A DNA stretch of 37,263 bases. Source: Bifidobacterium margollesii (GTDB taxonomy: Bacteria; Actinomycetota; Actinomycetes; Actinomycetales; Bifidobacteriaceae). The stretch spans positions 1 through 37,263 of the forward strand of contig NZ_NMWU01000014.1 in the NCBI RefSeq assembly GCF_002860355.1, in the 5' to 3' direction. The notes beneath the pieces are model-generated. The model was not told the DNA's origin. It made no database searches and saw only the letters and a program-made list of their open reading frames with translations. Below, in pieces: positions 25,155-32,670 of the stretch (positions are counted from its first letter, which is position 1; the number at the start of each line of letters is the position of its first letter). The translations under genes and the position numbers were made by a program.

Positions 25155-25272
25155 AAAACCAGTTACACAAAGAGTTTGAACAAGACAAAATAAATTTGAT
25201 AATTCAACAAAATATAGAGCGTCGTTACAAAATGTTTGATACGATAGTTCTACAGATGAATTAACTGGTTTT
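25155..25272. promoter_or_regulatory. Promoter of the DauR-like regulator within distant inverted repeats
   Basis: TTGAAC (25176-25181) and GATAAT (25198-25203), spacer 16, form a good promoter in an AT-rich segment. It is flanked by AAAACCAGTTA (25155-25165) and TAACTGGTTTT (25262-25272), a perfect 11-bp inverted repeat 96 bp apart. The right arm lies just upstream of the ribosome binding site. The arms could bind a regulator across a DNA loop, or pair in a longer leader RNA. Confidence 0.55.
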
Positions 25273-25302
25273 CAGCGAAGAAACCGTAAGGAGGTGACAC
25301 CA

Positions 25303-26013
25303 GTGTCCGACATACAGCAATCCGAAGAGTCCGGGCAGTCTCATGTCGATATGACCATTGCAAAAGAGCATGAAGCCATATTCAACGCATTGAAGCAACT
25401 GGCCGATCCACTATCGAAAGTCATGCCGCAGACCGAAGTCGCCATCCATGATCTCAGCAAACTGCCGAACTCCATCGTCGCCATCAGCGGCAATGTCACC
25501 GGCCGCGAAGAAGGTTCCCCCGCCACCGACATGCTTCTCACGGAGGCAGCCAACGGCCGGGTGCGAACGCAAATGAACTATCACACCAAGCTGCCGGACG
25601 GACGCGAACTGCGCTCCACAACCATAGCCATCCCGGACAGCAACGGCGACGTATTTGCCACTCTGTGCATCAATAGCGAGGTATCAGTGTGGCATCAGCT
25701 TTCCGACATCGCCGAGATGATGATGGGAGAGGCACCGGAAACGCAACCGAAAGAGAATTTCGTACAGAACGTCAACGAACTGGCCGATATCATCCTTGAT
25801 AAGGCCATCGCATCGCAAAACGTGCCGGTCGAGCTGATGAAGAAAGAGCATAAGCTCAAAGCACTGCAGATCGCACGGGACAACGGCATATTTCTGTTGC
25901 GGGACGCAGCGGACACCATCGCGGAGCATCTCCACGTCTCACGATTCACCATTTACAACTATCTCAAGGAGCTTGACGAGTCCGAAGAATCACAGGACCC
26001 GCCAGCTCCATAA
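25303..26013 (+). CDS. YheO/DauR-like PAS-HTH transcriptional regulator
   Basis: A 236-aa regulator with an N-terminal YheO-like PAS domain (about 20-135; e.g. MPQTEVAIHDLSKLPNSIVA and DSNGDVFATLCINSEVSVWH) and a C-terminal HTH_22-type DNA-binding domain (AADTIAEHLHVSRFTIYNYL). This architecture is that of DauR, the regulator of D-arginine breakdown genes, and of YheO. GTG 25303 is preferred: AAGGAGG is 8 nt before it, while the first possible GTG (25294) overlaps that site. It heads a same-strand run of aminotransferase-fold, antiporter, RidA and opine-dehydrogenase-like genes, so it probably senses an amino acid or derivative handled by them (inference). Confidence 0.9.
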   Translation: MSDIQQSEESGQSHVDMTIAKEHEAIFNALKQLADPLSKVMPQTEVAIHDLSKLPNSIVAISGNVTGREEGSPATDMLLTEAANGRVRTQMNYHTKLPDGRELRSTTIAIPDSNGDVFATLCINSEVSVWHQLSDIAEMMMGEAPETQPKENFVQNVNELADIILDKAIASQNVPVELMKKEHKLKALQIARDNGIFLLRDAADTIAEHLHVSRFTIYNYLKELDESEESQDPPAP

Positions 26014-26110
26014 AGACGAATGACAACAGCAGATCGCGGACCTGTCATCGTTTCATAAGCATCACAGTTTTATACGTCGCCGGCTCCACCGGTAGATGAC
26101 GTTTACCCTA

Positions 26111-26134
26111 CGACGGATTTTCGTCGCCTTTTTT
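26111..26134 (+). terminator. Small terminator or attenuator after the regulator gene
   Basis: CGACG GATTTT CGTCG followed by CCTTTTTT, between the regulator and the PLP-enzyme gene. The stem is short (5 bp), so termination is probably partial. Confidence 0.6.
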
Positions 26135-26197
26135 CGCATCCATATGCGCATACCCAGCGTCAGCCATACCCAAAAACAACCACAATCGGAGGTACTC

Positions 26198-27343
26198 ATG
26201 TCCCTGCTTACAGCCGCCCGATATCAAAATGTTCACAGCATTCGGTGGGACGAAGCCATTAATCAGTGCGGCGACGACGTCATCGCTCTCTCCGTCGCCG
26301 ACATGGATTTCGAGGCTCCGAAACCAATCGTCGATGCCGTTACGCAACGCGCTTCGATTGGCAATTATTGCTACACCTATCTTGACGATGATTATTACTC
26401 GTCAGTCATCGATTGGACGAAAAGCCGCCACAACTGGGAAATCACACCAGAAGAGATCGTCGCCGTGGGCCGTATGGTCGAATCCACCCCGGCGGTACTG
26501 CGTGAAACCGTCGGGGTCGGCGCCTGCGTCGTAGTCCCCTACCCCGCATACTCTCCCACGCCGGCCGCCATCCGAGCGGCGGGATGCCATGTGATCCCTT
26601 GGAATCTCAAGCTCAACGGCACCCGTTACGAATATGACTTCGAGTCGCTGGAATTCCTGCTTGAAGATGCTGATGCGCTGGTTATCACCAATCCGCACAA
26701 CCCCACAGGACGGGTATGGAGCGAGGACGAACTGCGCCGCATCGCCCGAATCGCACGCGAGCGCAACGTTCTGGTCATCTCCGATGAATTCCACATGGAT
26801 CTGCTGCACCCGGGACAGCGGTTCCACCCGTATCTCTCCTGCATCGAACCCGGAGATCAGGCCATGTCCTTCATCGCACCGGGCAAGACGTTCAACATCG
26901 CAGGCCTGGAAACAGCCAATATCATCGTTTCCGATCCCGATCTTCGGGAAAAGGTCCGCAAAGGTATCGACGACGCCGGATGTCACAATCCTCGGTTCTT
27001 CGCTCAAGCCGCCACCGTCGCCGGATACCGGCACTGCGCGGATTGGCTTGACGAACTATTGGCCTTGGTCGACCATCACACCCATCTGCTTGATCAGGCG
27101 CTCAGCGACATCGACGGAGCCGCACTGATCCCGCCCGAAGGAACCTATCTCGCATGGATTGATCTTCGGAATACCGGATTGAACGATGAGCAGTTGGAAT
27201 CTCGCTTGCATCAGCAAGGACTCGTCCTCACGCCGGGTGTCGAATTCGGCAATGGCGGCAGTGGATTCATGCGAATGAATCTGGCCGTCCCCACACCTTT
27301 ATTCGAAAAGGCACTTACGCGACTGGCACAGGCTTTCGCCTAA
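26198..27343 (+). CDS. MalY/PatB-family PLP-dependent C-S lyase/aminotransferase
   Basis: A fold-type I PLP enzyme of 381 aa. The PLP lysine is K230 in APGKTFNIAGLETAN, the MalY/PatB form of the motif; NPHNPTGRVW (165-174) and VISDEFHMDLL with D196 are the other cofactor sites. The N-terminal WDEAINQCGDDVIALSVADM also matches this subgroup. Members are mostly cystathionine beta-lyases releasing pyruvate, ammonia and a thiol by way of 2-aminoacrylate; some act as transaminases. The start at 26198 has CGGAGGT 5 nt upstream; the open frame before it is not coding in style. The nearby RidA gene fits an enamine-releasing lyase. Specificity is inference. Confidence 0.9.
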   Translation: MSLLTAARYQNVHSIRWDEAINQCGDDVIALSVADMDFEAPKPIVDAVTQRASIGNYCYTYLDDDYYSSVIDWTKSRHNWEITPEEIVAVGRMVESTPAVLRETVGVGACVVVPYPAYSPTPAAIRAAGCHVIPWNLKLNGTRYEYDFESLEFLLEDADALVITNPHNPTGRVWSEDELRRIARIARERNVLVISDEFHMDLLHPGQRFHPYLSCIEPGDQAMSFIAPGKTFNIAGLETANIIVSDPDLREKVRKGIDDAGCHNPRFFAQAATVAGYRHCADWLDELLALVDHHTHLLDQALSDIDGAALIPPEGTYLAWIDLRNTGLNDEQLESRLHQQGLVLTPGVEFGNGGSGFMRMNLAVPTPLFEKALTRLAQAFA

Positions 27344-27404
27344 CCCGCTTTTACGTCTCGTAACAGATTTTCCCAGTCTGTGTCGATGGGAGAAAGGAAT
27401 AACA

Positions 27405-28901
27405 ATGGCAAAAGAAGAGAAGAAGAGGGAGATCAAGCAGCCGTCGCTGTTCGTCGCCCTAATCCCGATATTCTTCATGTGCATCTTCATGGGCGTCGGT
27501 TACGTCGCCATGGGACTGCCGTCCGAACCGATGATGATTCTTACAGCGGTGGTGGCAGGCATCATCGCGTGGTGGCTAGGCCACAGCTTCAATGACATGG
27601 TTCACACCATCGCCGAAAAAATCGCCAGCGTAATGCCCGCACTGCTGATCCTGATCACCGTGGGAGCTCTGATCGGCTCATGGATGTCCGGCGGCACGAT
27701 TCCGATGCTCGTCTACTACGGTCTGAAGATCGTGTCCCCGCAGTACCTGTACATCACCGCACTGCTCGTCACCGCCATCGTCTCCGTCTGCACCGGTACT
27801 TCCTGGGGCTCCATGGGCACCATCGGCGTGGCCTTCATGGGTGTGGCGCTTGGCATGGACGGGGTGAATCCCGCCATCGTGTGTGGTGCCGTGGTTTCCG
27901 GCGCCTACTTCGGCGATAAGCTCTCCCCGCTTTCGGGTGATACCAACCTCGCCGCCGCCATCACGCGAGTTGATCTGTTCAAGCACATGGCCCATCTGCT
28001 GTGGACCACTCTCTCCTCGCTGATCGTCGCCGCCATCGTGATGTTCTTCGCAGGACAGAGCGTTCATGTTTCCAGCGGATCGATCACCAAGATCGAGCAG
28101 ATCAACGGTACGCTTTCCTCGATCTACGACATGAACGTAATTATGCTGCTCATCCCCGTACTCATCATTCTGGTGGGATCGATCATGCGTAAGCCCACGA
28201 TTCCGGTGATGTTGCTCTCCTCCGCCGTGGCCATGTTCAATACCGTGGTCATCCAGCACTTCTCGCTGGCGAACGCCTTCAATGCCGTGGTTTCCGGCTT
28301 CGATACCACCACGTTCCTTGGTGAGAACTTTGATCTCGGTCCAGCCGCTGAAGATATTTCCAGTCTGCTGAATCGCGGTGGCATGTCCTCGATGATGAGC
28401 ACACTGCTGATCGCTTTCTGCGCGCTCTCGTTCGCCGGTATCCTCGCATGCTCCGGCGCACTGGACACCATCGTCAACAACCTGTTGAAGGTGGCCAAGA
28501 GCACCGGCTCGCTGATCGTGGTCACCCTGATCACCGGCATCCTGACCATCGGCACCACTTGCAACGGCCAGGTCTCGCTGGTACTGCCCGGCGAACTGCT
28601 GCGTCCGGCGTATATCAAACGCGGACTGCATCCTTGCAACCTTTCTCGAAGCATCGAGGATTCCGGCACCATCTTCGAGCCGATCATGCCGTGGACCGCC
28701 GCTGGCGCCTACTGCGCCGCCACTCTTGGCGTCGCCACGCTGAGCTACGCACCGTGGGCCACTCTCTGCTGGACGGGCGTCATCTTCGCTACGATTTGGG
28801 GCTTCACCGGCATCGGTATCACCAAGCTCACTCCGGAAGAGCAGAAGGAAATGCTGGCTGAGCTTGAGAAGGAGGAGCAGCAGAAGGCAATCGCAGCCTG
28901 A
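27405..28901 (+). CDS. NhaC-family Na+/H+ antiporter-like transporter
   Basis: A 498-aa membrane protein of the NhaC family, with about 11-12 hydrophobic segments beginning at FVALIPIFFMCIFMGVGYV. Family motifs seen are GTSWGSMGTIGVAFMGVA, AYFGDKLSPLSGDTNLAAA and GQVSLVLPGELLRPAY. The C-terminal end is a charged helix (EEQKEMLAELEKEEQQKAI). AGAAAGGA precedes ATG 27405, 61 nt after the PLP-enzyme stop, so the two are probably co-transcribed. NhaC relatives include sodium/proton and substrate/sodium or substrate/product exchangers (e.g. malate-lactate); here amino-acid or amine exchange is plausible from context but unproven. Confidence 0.9.
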   Translation: MAKEEKKREIKQPSLFVALIPIFFMCIFMGVGYVAMGLPSEPMMILTAVVAGIIAWWLGHSFNDMVHTIAEKIASVMPALLILITVGALIGSWMSGGTIPMLVYYGLKIVSPQYLYITALLVTAIVSVCTGTSWGSMGTIGVAFMGVALGMDGVNPAIVCGAVVSGAYFGDKLSPLSGDTNLAAAITRVDLFKHMAHLLWTTLSSLIVAAIVMFFAGQSVHVSSGSITKIEQINGTLSSIYDMNVIMLLIPVLIILVGSIMRKPTIPVMLLSSAVAMFNTVVIQHFSLANAFNAVVSGFDTTTFLGENFDLGPAAEDISSLLNRGGMSSMMSTLLIAFCALSFAGILACSGALDTIVNNLLKVAKSTGSLIVVTLITGILTIGTTCNGQVSLVLPGELLRPAYIKRGLHPCNLSRSIEDSGTIFEPIMPWTAAGAYCAATLGVATLSYAPWATLCWTGVIFATIWGFTGIGITKLTPEEQKEMLAELEKEEQQKAIAA

Positions 28902-28924
28902 TCGCATCTCCGTCACTCAAATCA

Positions 28925-28960
28925 TGGTGCTCCTTCTTCGAGTTCGGAGAGGGAGCACCA
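28925..28960 (+). terminator. Hairpin after the NhaC-type gene
   Basis: TGGTGCTCC pairs with GGAGCACCA, with additional pairing inside the loop. No proper T-run follows, so it could be a terminator or an RNA-stability element before ridA. Confidence 0.6.
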
Positions 28961-29067
28961 CACATTTCACACCCTATTTTTCTAAATCATTCCAAACCAT
29001 CTGTTCTACAAACCCATCGTTTTCAAACATCAATCATCACCGATGACACTCAACCAAAGGAGGCATT

Positions 29068-29409
29068 ATGGCTGGACCGTATTCCGTTGTGCGTGAGGCC
29101 GGGGATCTGGTCTTCGTTTCGGGGCAGCTGCCGATCGACCCGGAAACCGGGGTCATGCCGCAGGACATCGCCGACCAGACCCGCGCGGCGTTGCGCAATC
29201 TGGAGGCGGCGGTGGCGAGCGCGGGGCTCACGAAGGCGAACATCGTGAAAACCACCGTATTCATGACGAATTTCACTGATTTCGCGGCCATGAACGCCGT
29301 GTACGCGGAATTCTTCGGCGAACCGTATCCCGCCCGCAGTGCCATGGAGGTCACGGCGCTGGCCGCGGGGGCCGCCATCGAAATCGAAGCCGTGGCGTCC
29401 CGCGTCTGA
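29068..29409 (+). CDS. RidA-family enamine/imine deaminase
   Basis: A 113-aa protein of the Rid (YjgF/YER057c/UK114) family, a trimer hydrolysing reactive enamines/imines such as 2-aminoacrylate to the keto acid and ammonia. The key residues R90 (in YPARSAMEV) and E105 (in AAIEIEAVA) correspond to R105 and E120 of the E. coli protein, and GPYS with Y5 to its Y17. The N-terminus is shorter than usual by about a dozen residues; AAAGGAGGCATT directly before ATG 29068 makes this start firm. Its place two genes after a PLP lyase fits a role clearing that enzyme's intermediate. Confidence 0.93.
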   Translation: MAGPYSVVREAGDLVFVSGQLPIDPETGVMPQDIADQTRAALRNLEAAVASAGLTKANIVKTTVFMTNFTDFAAMNAVYAEFFGEPYPARSAMEVTALAAGAAIEIEAVASRV

Positions 29410-29516
29410 CCGGATGCAGGACGCATCCGCCCCAATTGACGCAACAGCCCCCACTCGACGGATCCGATCACATGAGCACCGCACATCGCAGGACTGAGTA
29501 GCATACGAAGGAACCG

Positions 29517-30806
29517 ATGGATACCGGTGAATCACCGGATCGAATCAGTCGAGTGGGGGCGGAATTGAGAGTATCGATTATCGGGGCGGGCAATACCGGA
29601 CTGGCATTGGCGGTCCATCTGTTGAGTAGCGGGCACGAACCGCTGGTCTATACGCGCAGCGAGGAGAAGGCCCGACGGCTTTCGGGAGACCACGGATCAT
29701 CCCCACGGAATACTTTGACGCAGCATAGTCAGACACAGCATAGTCAAACACAAAACGGTCTGACCGTGACCGGACGGTATGCCGGCACGTATGCGATTCC
29801 CGCAACGACCGACTTGTCCGCCGTCGCGCGGCACGGCGAGGTGATCGTGGTCTGCACCTGGGCGAATGCGCATCGGGAGGTATTCGATCGCCTGTACGCC
29901 GCGGCGGACGGCCACCCCTTACGAGTATTGGTATTCAACGGCAATTGGGGCGCGATCGAAGCGTTTTCGGCGCTGCAGACGATCGGCGGCACACTCAAGC
30001 CGACCGATACCGATCAGCCAGCCGATACCGATCAGCCAGCCGATACCGATCAGCCAGCCGATACCGCGCAACCATTAAACGCCGCGCAACCATCCGCCGA
30101 TACCGCGCAACCATTAAACGCCGCGCAACCATCCGCCGATATCGCGGAAAGCACGGGAATGCCATACGTGGCGCAATTGGATCCCGATCGGATGACCCTG
30201 CATATCGAGGCGGTGAAAACCACAATCACTGTGGCATCCGTTCTACCCGAGGTCAGTATCCCGATCCGACAGATGCTCGGCGACCTCTACGAACACGTCG
30301 AATACGCGCAGTCGGTGTTCGAAACCTCGTTGAGCGCACCGAATCCGATCATCCATGCACCGATGTGCCTGCTCAATATGACCAAAATCGAACAAAATCG
30401 ACCGTTTCACATGCTGACGGACGGATTCAGCGAGCGGGCCGAACAACTGATCGCCCATATCGATCAGGAACGGCATGCGCTGGCCGACGCGCTCGACGTG
30501 CCGTATCTGCCGATCGTCCAGCAGCTCAACGGGTTTTGGGGCAGTGATTATCCGACGCTGACCGAACTGTTCCGCAGCAATCCCGTCTACCATGACGTGC
30601 CGGGACCGGATTCGGTCACACATCGATTCATTCAGGAGGACATCCCCTACGGCATCGCCCCGCTGGTGTCGCTGGGCCGTCTGCTCGACGTGCCCACCCC
30701 CACCTGCGAGGCGTTGCTGACCATATACTCCGATTACTTCGGCCGGACGTTCGCCGGACCCGATTTCAACCGCGAACTGATCAGGACTGTTGCGAAGGCG
30801 GAGTGA
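29517..30806 (+). CDS. Octopine/nopaline dehydrogenase-family protein with tandem-repeat insert
   Basis: An NAD(P)-dependent opine-dehydrogenase-like protein (429 aa): such enzymes reductively join or split an amino acid and a keto acid. The N-terminal Rossmann motif is IIGAGNTGLALAVHLL (21-36). VLVFNGNWGAIEAF and MPYVAQLD are family stretches, and the C-terminal helical domain has NPIIHAPMCLLNMTKIE (catalytic His region), then QEDIPYGIAPLVSLGRLLDV. Between TIGGTLKP and DIAESTGMPY, residues about 161-210 are a Thr/Asp/Gln/Ala/Pro-rich tandem repeat absent from the family; a smaller one (TQHSQTQHSQ) is near residue 70. AAGGA precedes ATG 29517. The reading frame is intact. Substrate unknown. 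Confidence 0.85.
   Translation: MDTGESPDRISRVGAELRVSIIGAGNTGLALAVHLLSSGHEPLVYTRSEEKARRLSGDHGSSPRNTLTQHSQTQHSQTQNGLTVTGRYAGTYAIPATTDLSAVARHGEVIVVCTWANAHREVFDRLYAAADGHPLRVLVFNGNWGAIEAFSALQTIGGTLKPTDTDQPADTDQPADTDQPADTAQPLNAAQPSADTAQPLNAAQPSADIAESTGMPYVAQLDPDRMTLHIEAVKTTITVASVLPEVSIPIRQMLGDLYEHVEYAQSVFETSLSAPNPIIHAPMCLLNMTKIEQNRPFHMLTDGFSERAEQLIAHIDQERHALADALDVPYLPIVQQLNGFWGSDYPTLTELFRSNPVYHDVPGPDSVTHRFIQEDIPYGIAPLVSLGRLLDVPTPTCEALLTIYSDYFGRTFAGPDFNRELIRTVAKAE
30003..30134 (+). repeat. In-frame tandem repeats inside the opine-dehydrogenase-like gene
   Basis: An 18-bp unit (CCGATACCGATCAGCCA plus one base) is repeated three times (30003-30056), then a 39-bp unit twice (30057-30095 and 30096-30134). 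Both are multiples of three and encode DTDQPA and ADTAQPLNAAQPS. The 18-bp units are identical but for the first base and the two 39-bp units are identical, so the expansion is recent. Confidence 0.95.
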
Positions 30807-30827
30807 GAGAGCGCCAAGCTCACCCCC

Positions 30828-31219
30828 ACCTCATCCGACCGGCTTCGCCGGCCACCTTCACGGCAAGAACGGACGGCCTTACGGCCGCGCTTCGCAAGCT
30901 CGCCTGTCGGCTCGCCGGGACCCTGGGAACGGCGCCGCCGTCCCCGCAACGGGTCCAGCCTCAAGGGGAAGGCAGGAACAAACTCATTCTCGCCTTCCCC
31001 TTGAGGGGAAGGTGGCGGCCGAAGGCCGACGGATGAGGTGTCCCGGACGCGAATGAACTTGAACTGCGCCCCGTTTCCCCTCATCAGTCGGCGAAGCCGA
31101 CAGCTTCACGGCAACAACGGACGGCCTACGGCCGCACCCTATCAGCTCGCCTGTCGGCTCGCCTGAGCCCCGGAAACACCTCCGCCGTTCCCTCAACGGG
31201 CTCAGCCAACGGGGGAAGC
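30828..31219. repeat. Compound of dispersed palindromic repeats, two with a homologous insert
   Basis: It fills the 440-bp gap between the convergent opine-dehydrogenase-like and fucO genes. One complex runs from CACCTCATCCGACCGGCTTC (30828 on) to GGATGAGGTG (31040), the next from CCCCTCATCAGTCGGCGAAG (31079 on) to 31219. In both, the CTTC...GGGGAAG stem is opened by a related insert: 30855-30972 and 31104-31219 share CGGCAA-AACGGACGGCC, AGCTCGCCTGTCGGCTCGCC and CAACGGG. No coding sequence is seen. Confidence 0.8.
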
Positions 31220-31246
31220 CCGGAAGAGCACGGAAGCCCGTGAGGC

Positions 31247-32401
31247 CTACATCAGGCTCCTGTAGATCGCGAGGATGTCCTCCTCGGTGGCCTTGCGCGG
31301 GTTGCCCGGCGTGCACACGTCATGGAACGCGTCGTGCGCCAACGGCTCCAGATCCGCCTCGGTGGCGCCCACCTCGCTGATCGTGGTCGGGTTCTTCAGG
31401 TCCACGGTCAGCCCGTGCACCGCGGCCACCGCGGCCTCGCGCACCGTCTCCAGATCGGCCGTGTACGCGTCCTCCACGCCGAACGCGTCCGCGATGCCGC
31501 GGTACTTGCCGCCCGTGTAGTCCTTGTTGTACTCCATCACCGGGGCCAGCAGGATCCCGTTCGCCACGCCGTGCGCCACGCCGAGACGCCCGCCCAGCGG
31601 ATGCGCCATGCCGTGCACCAGGCCCAGACCCACGTTCGAATACGCCATGCCCGTGATGTACGACGCGTACGCCATCTGCTCGCCCGCCGGCACGTCCCCG
31701 TCCGCGCTCCTGGCGAGGTTCCTCGCGATCATGCGGATCGTCTGCATGGAAAGGCAGTCCGACAGGCTCCACGCGCCCGGCGTGACGTACCCCTCGATCG
31801 CGTGCGTCAGCGCGTCCAGGCCCGTGGCGACCTTCAGGCCCCGCGGCATCGAGTCCGTCAGGTCCGGGTCCACGAACGCCACCACCGGGATGTCGTGCGG
31901 GTCCACCGCCACGAACTTGCGCTTGTTCCTCGTGTCCGTGACCACGTAGTTGATCGTCGTCTCCGACGCGGTGCCGGCCGTGGTGGGCACGCCGAAGATC
32001 GGCACGCTCGGGTTCTTCGTGTCCGCCACGCCCTCAAGGGAGAGCACGTCGCCGAACTCCGGGTTCGCGGCGATGATGCCGATGCCCTTGCACGTGTCCT
32101 GCGGGCTGCCGCCGCCCAGGCCGATCAGGAAGTCCGCGCCCGACGCGTTGAACCGCTCGACGCCGTCCTGGATGCACTCCACCGGCGGGTTCGGCTTCAC
32201 GTTGTCGAACACCTCGTACTCCAGACCCGCCTCGTCGAGCACGTCGGTGACCCGCTTCACGGTGCCGGTCTCCAGCAGTACCGGGTCCGTCACCACGAAC
32301 GCCTTGTGGAACCCGCGCCCGCGCGCGGCCCCGGGGATCTCCCGGATCGCGCCGCGCCCGAAATACGCCGTCTGGTTGAAAATCATGCGATAGACCATCA
32401 T
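31247..32401 (-). CDS. fucO: Lactaldehyde reductase (iron-type alcohol dehydrogenase)
   Basis: The enzyme reduces L-lactaldehyde to 1,2-propanediol with NADH, the last step of anaerobic L-fucose use. It has 384 aa, as expected. The N-terminus (MIFNQTAYFGRGAI) is FucO-like and the metal ligands D196, H200, H263 and H277 fall at exactly the positions of the E. coli enzyme; GGGS at 97-100 binds NAD. AAAGGAG precedes ATG 32401. It is the last gene of the minus-strand fucose cluster, separated from the aldolase gene by an array of intergenic repeats, so it may be expressed partly on its own. Confidence 0.95.
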   Translation of the reverse strand: MMVYRMIFNQTAYFGRGAIREIPGAARGRGFHKAFVVTDPVLLETGTVKRVTDVLDEAGLEYEVFDNVKPNPPVECIQDGVERFNASGADFLIGLGGGSPQDTCKGIGIIAANPEFGDVLSLEGVADTKNPSVPIFGVPTTAGTASETTINYVVTDTRNKRKFVAVDPHDIPVVAFVDPDLTDSMPRGLKVATGLDALTHAIEGYVTPGAWSLSDCLSMQTIRMIARNLARSADGDVPAGEQMAYASYITGMAYSNVGLGLVHGMAHPLGGRLGVAHGVANGILLAPVMEYNKDYTGGKYRGIADAFGVEDAYTADLETVREAAVAAVHGLTVDLKNPTTISEVGATEADLEPLAHDAFHDVCTPGNPRKATEEDILAIYRSLM

Positions 32402-32451
32402 GTTCTCCTTTGAATATTGAATATGTTGATTGTTGGGTAAGCGATCGTCCC

Positions 32452-32664
32452 CTCCTCAGTCCGCTTTTGCGGACAGCTCCCCCCGGAGGGGGAAGCCGAG
32501 GGGTTGGAAAATGGGATATATGAGAATAGGGATTTGACCACCCTCAGTCCGCTTCCGCGGACAGCTCCCCCCGGAGGGGAAGCCGAGGGGTTGGAAAATG
32601 GGATATATGAGAATAGGGATTTGACCACCCTCAGTCCGCCTTCGCGGACAGCTCCCGCCAGCGG
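32452..32664. repeat. 87-88 bp tandem array of the dispersed repeat
   Basis: Three copies of CTCAGTCCGC...GCGGACAGCTCC start at 32455, 32543 and 32630. The first two are complete units including GGGTTGGAAAATGGGATATA and AGAATAGGGATTTGACCA; the third ends after its second hairpin (CTCCCGCCAGCGGGAG), whose sequence differs. The array lies inside the fucose operon, between the aldolase stop and the fucO ribosome binding site. Confidence 0.93.
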
Positions 32665-32670
32665 GAGCGA

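Noticed and set aside
29998-30150. Frameshifted or broken opine-dehydrogenase-like gene
   Set aside because: All repeat units are multiples of three and the frame runs intact to a normal C-terminal domain.
32452-32664. CRISPR array
   Set aside because: Only three copies, period 87-88 bp with the whole unit repeated and no unique spacers; it is a tandem repeat of a dispersed element.
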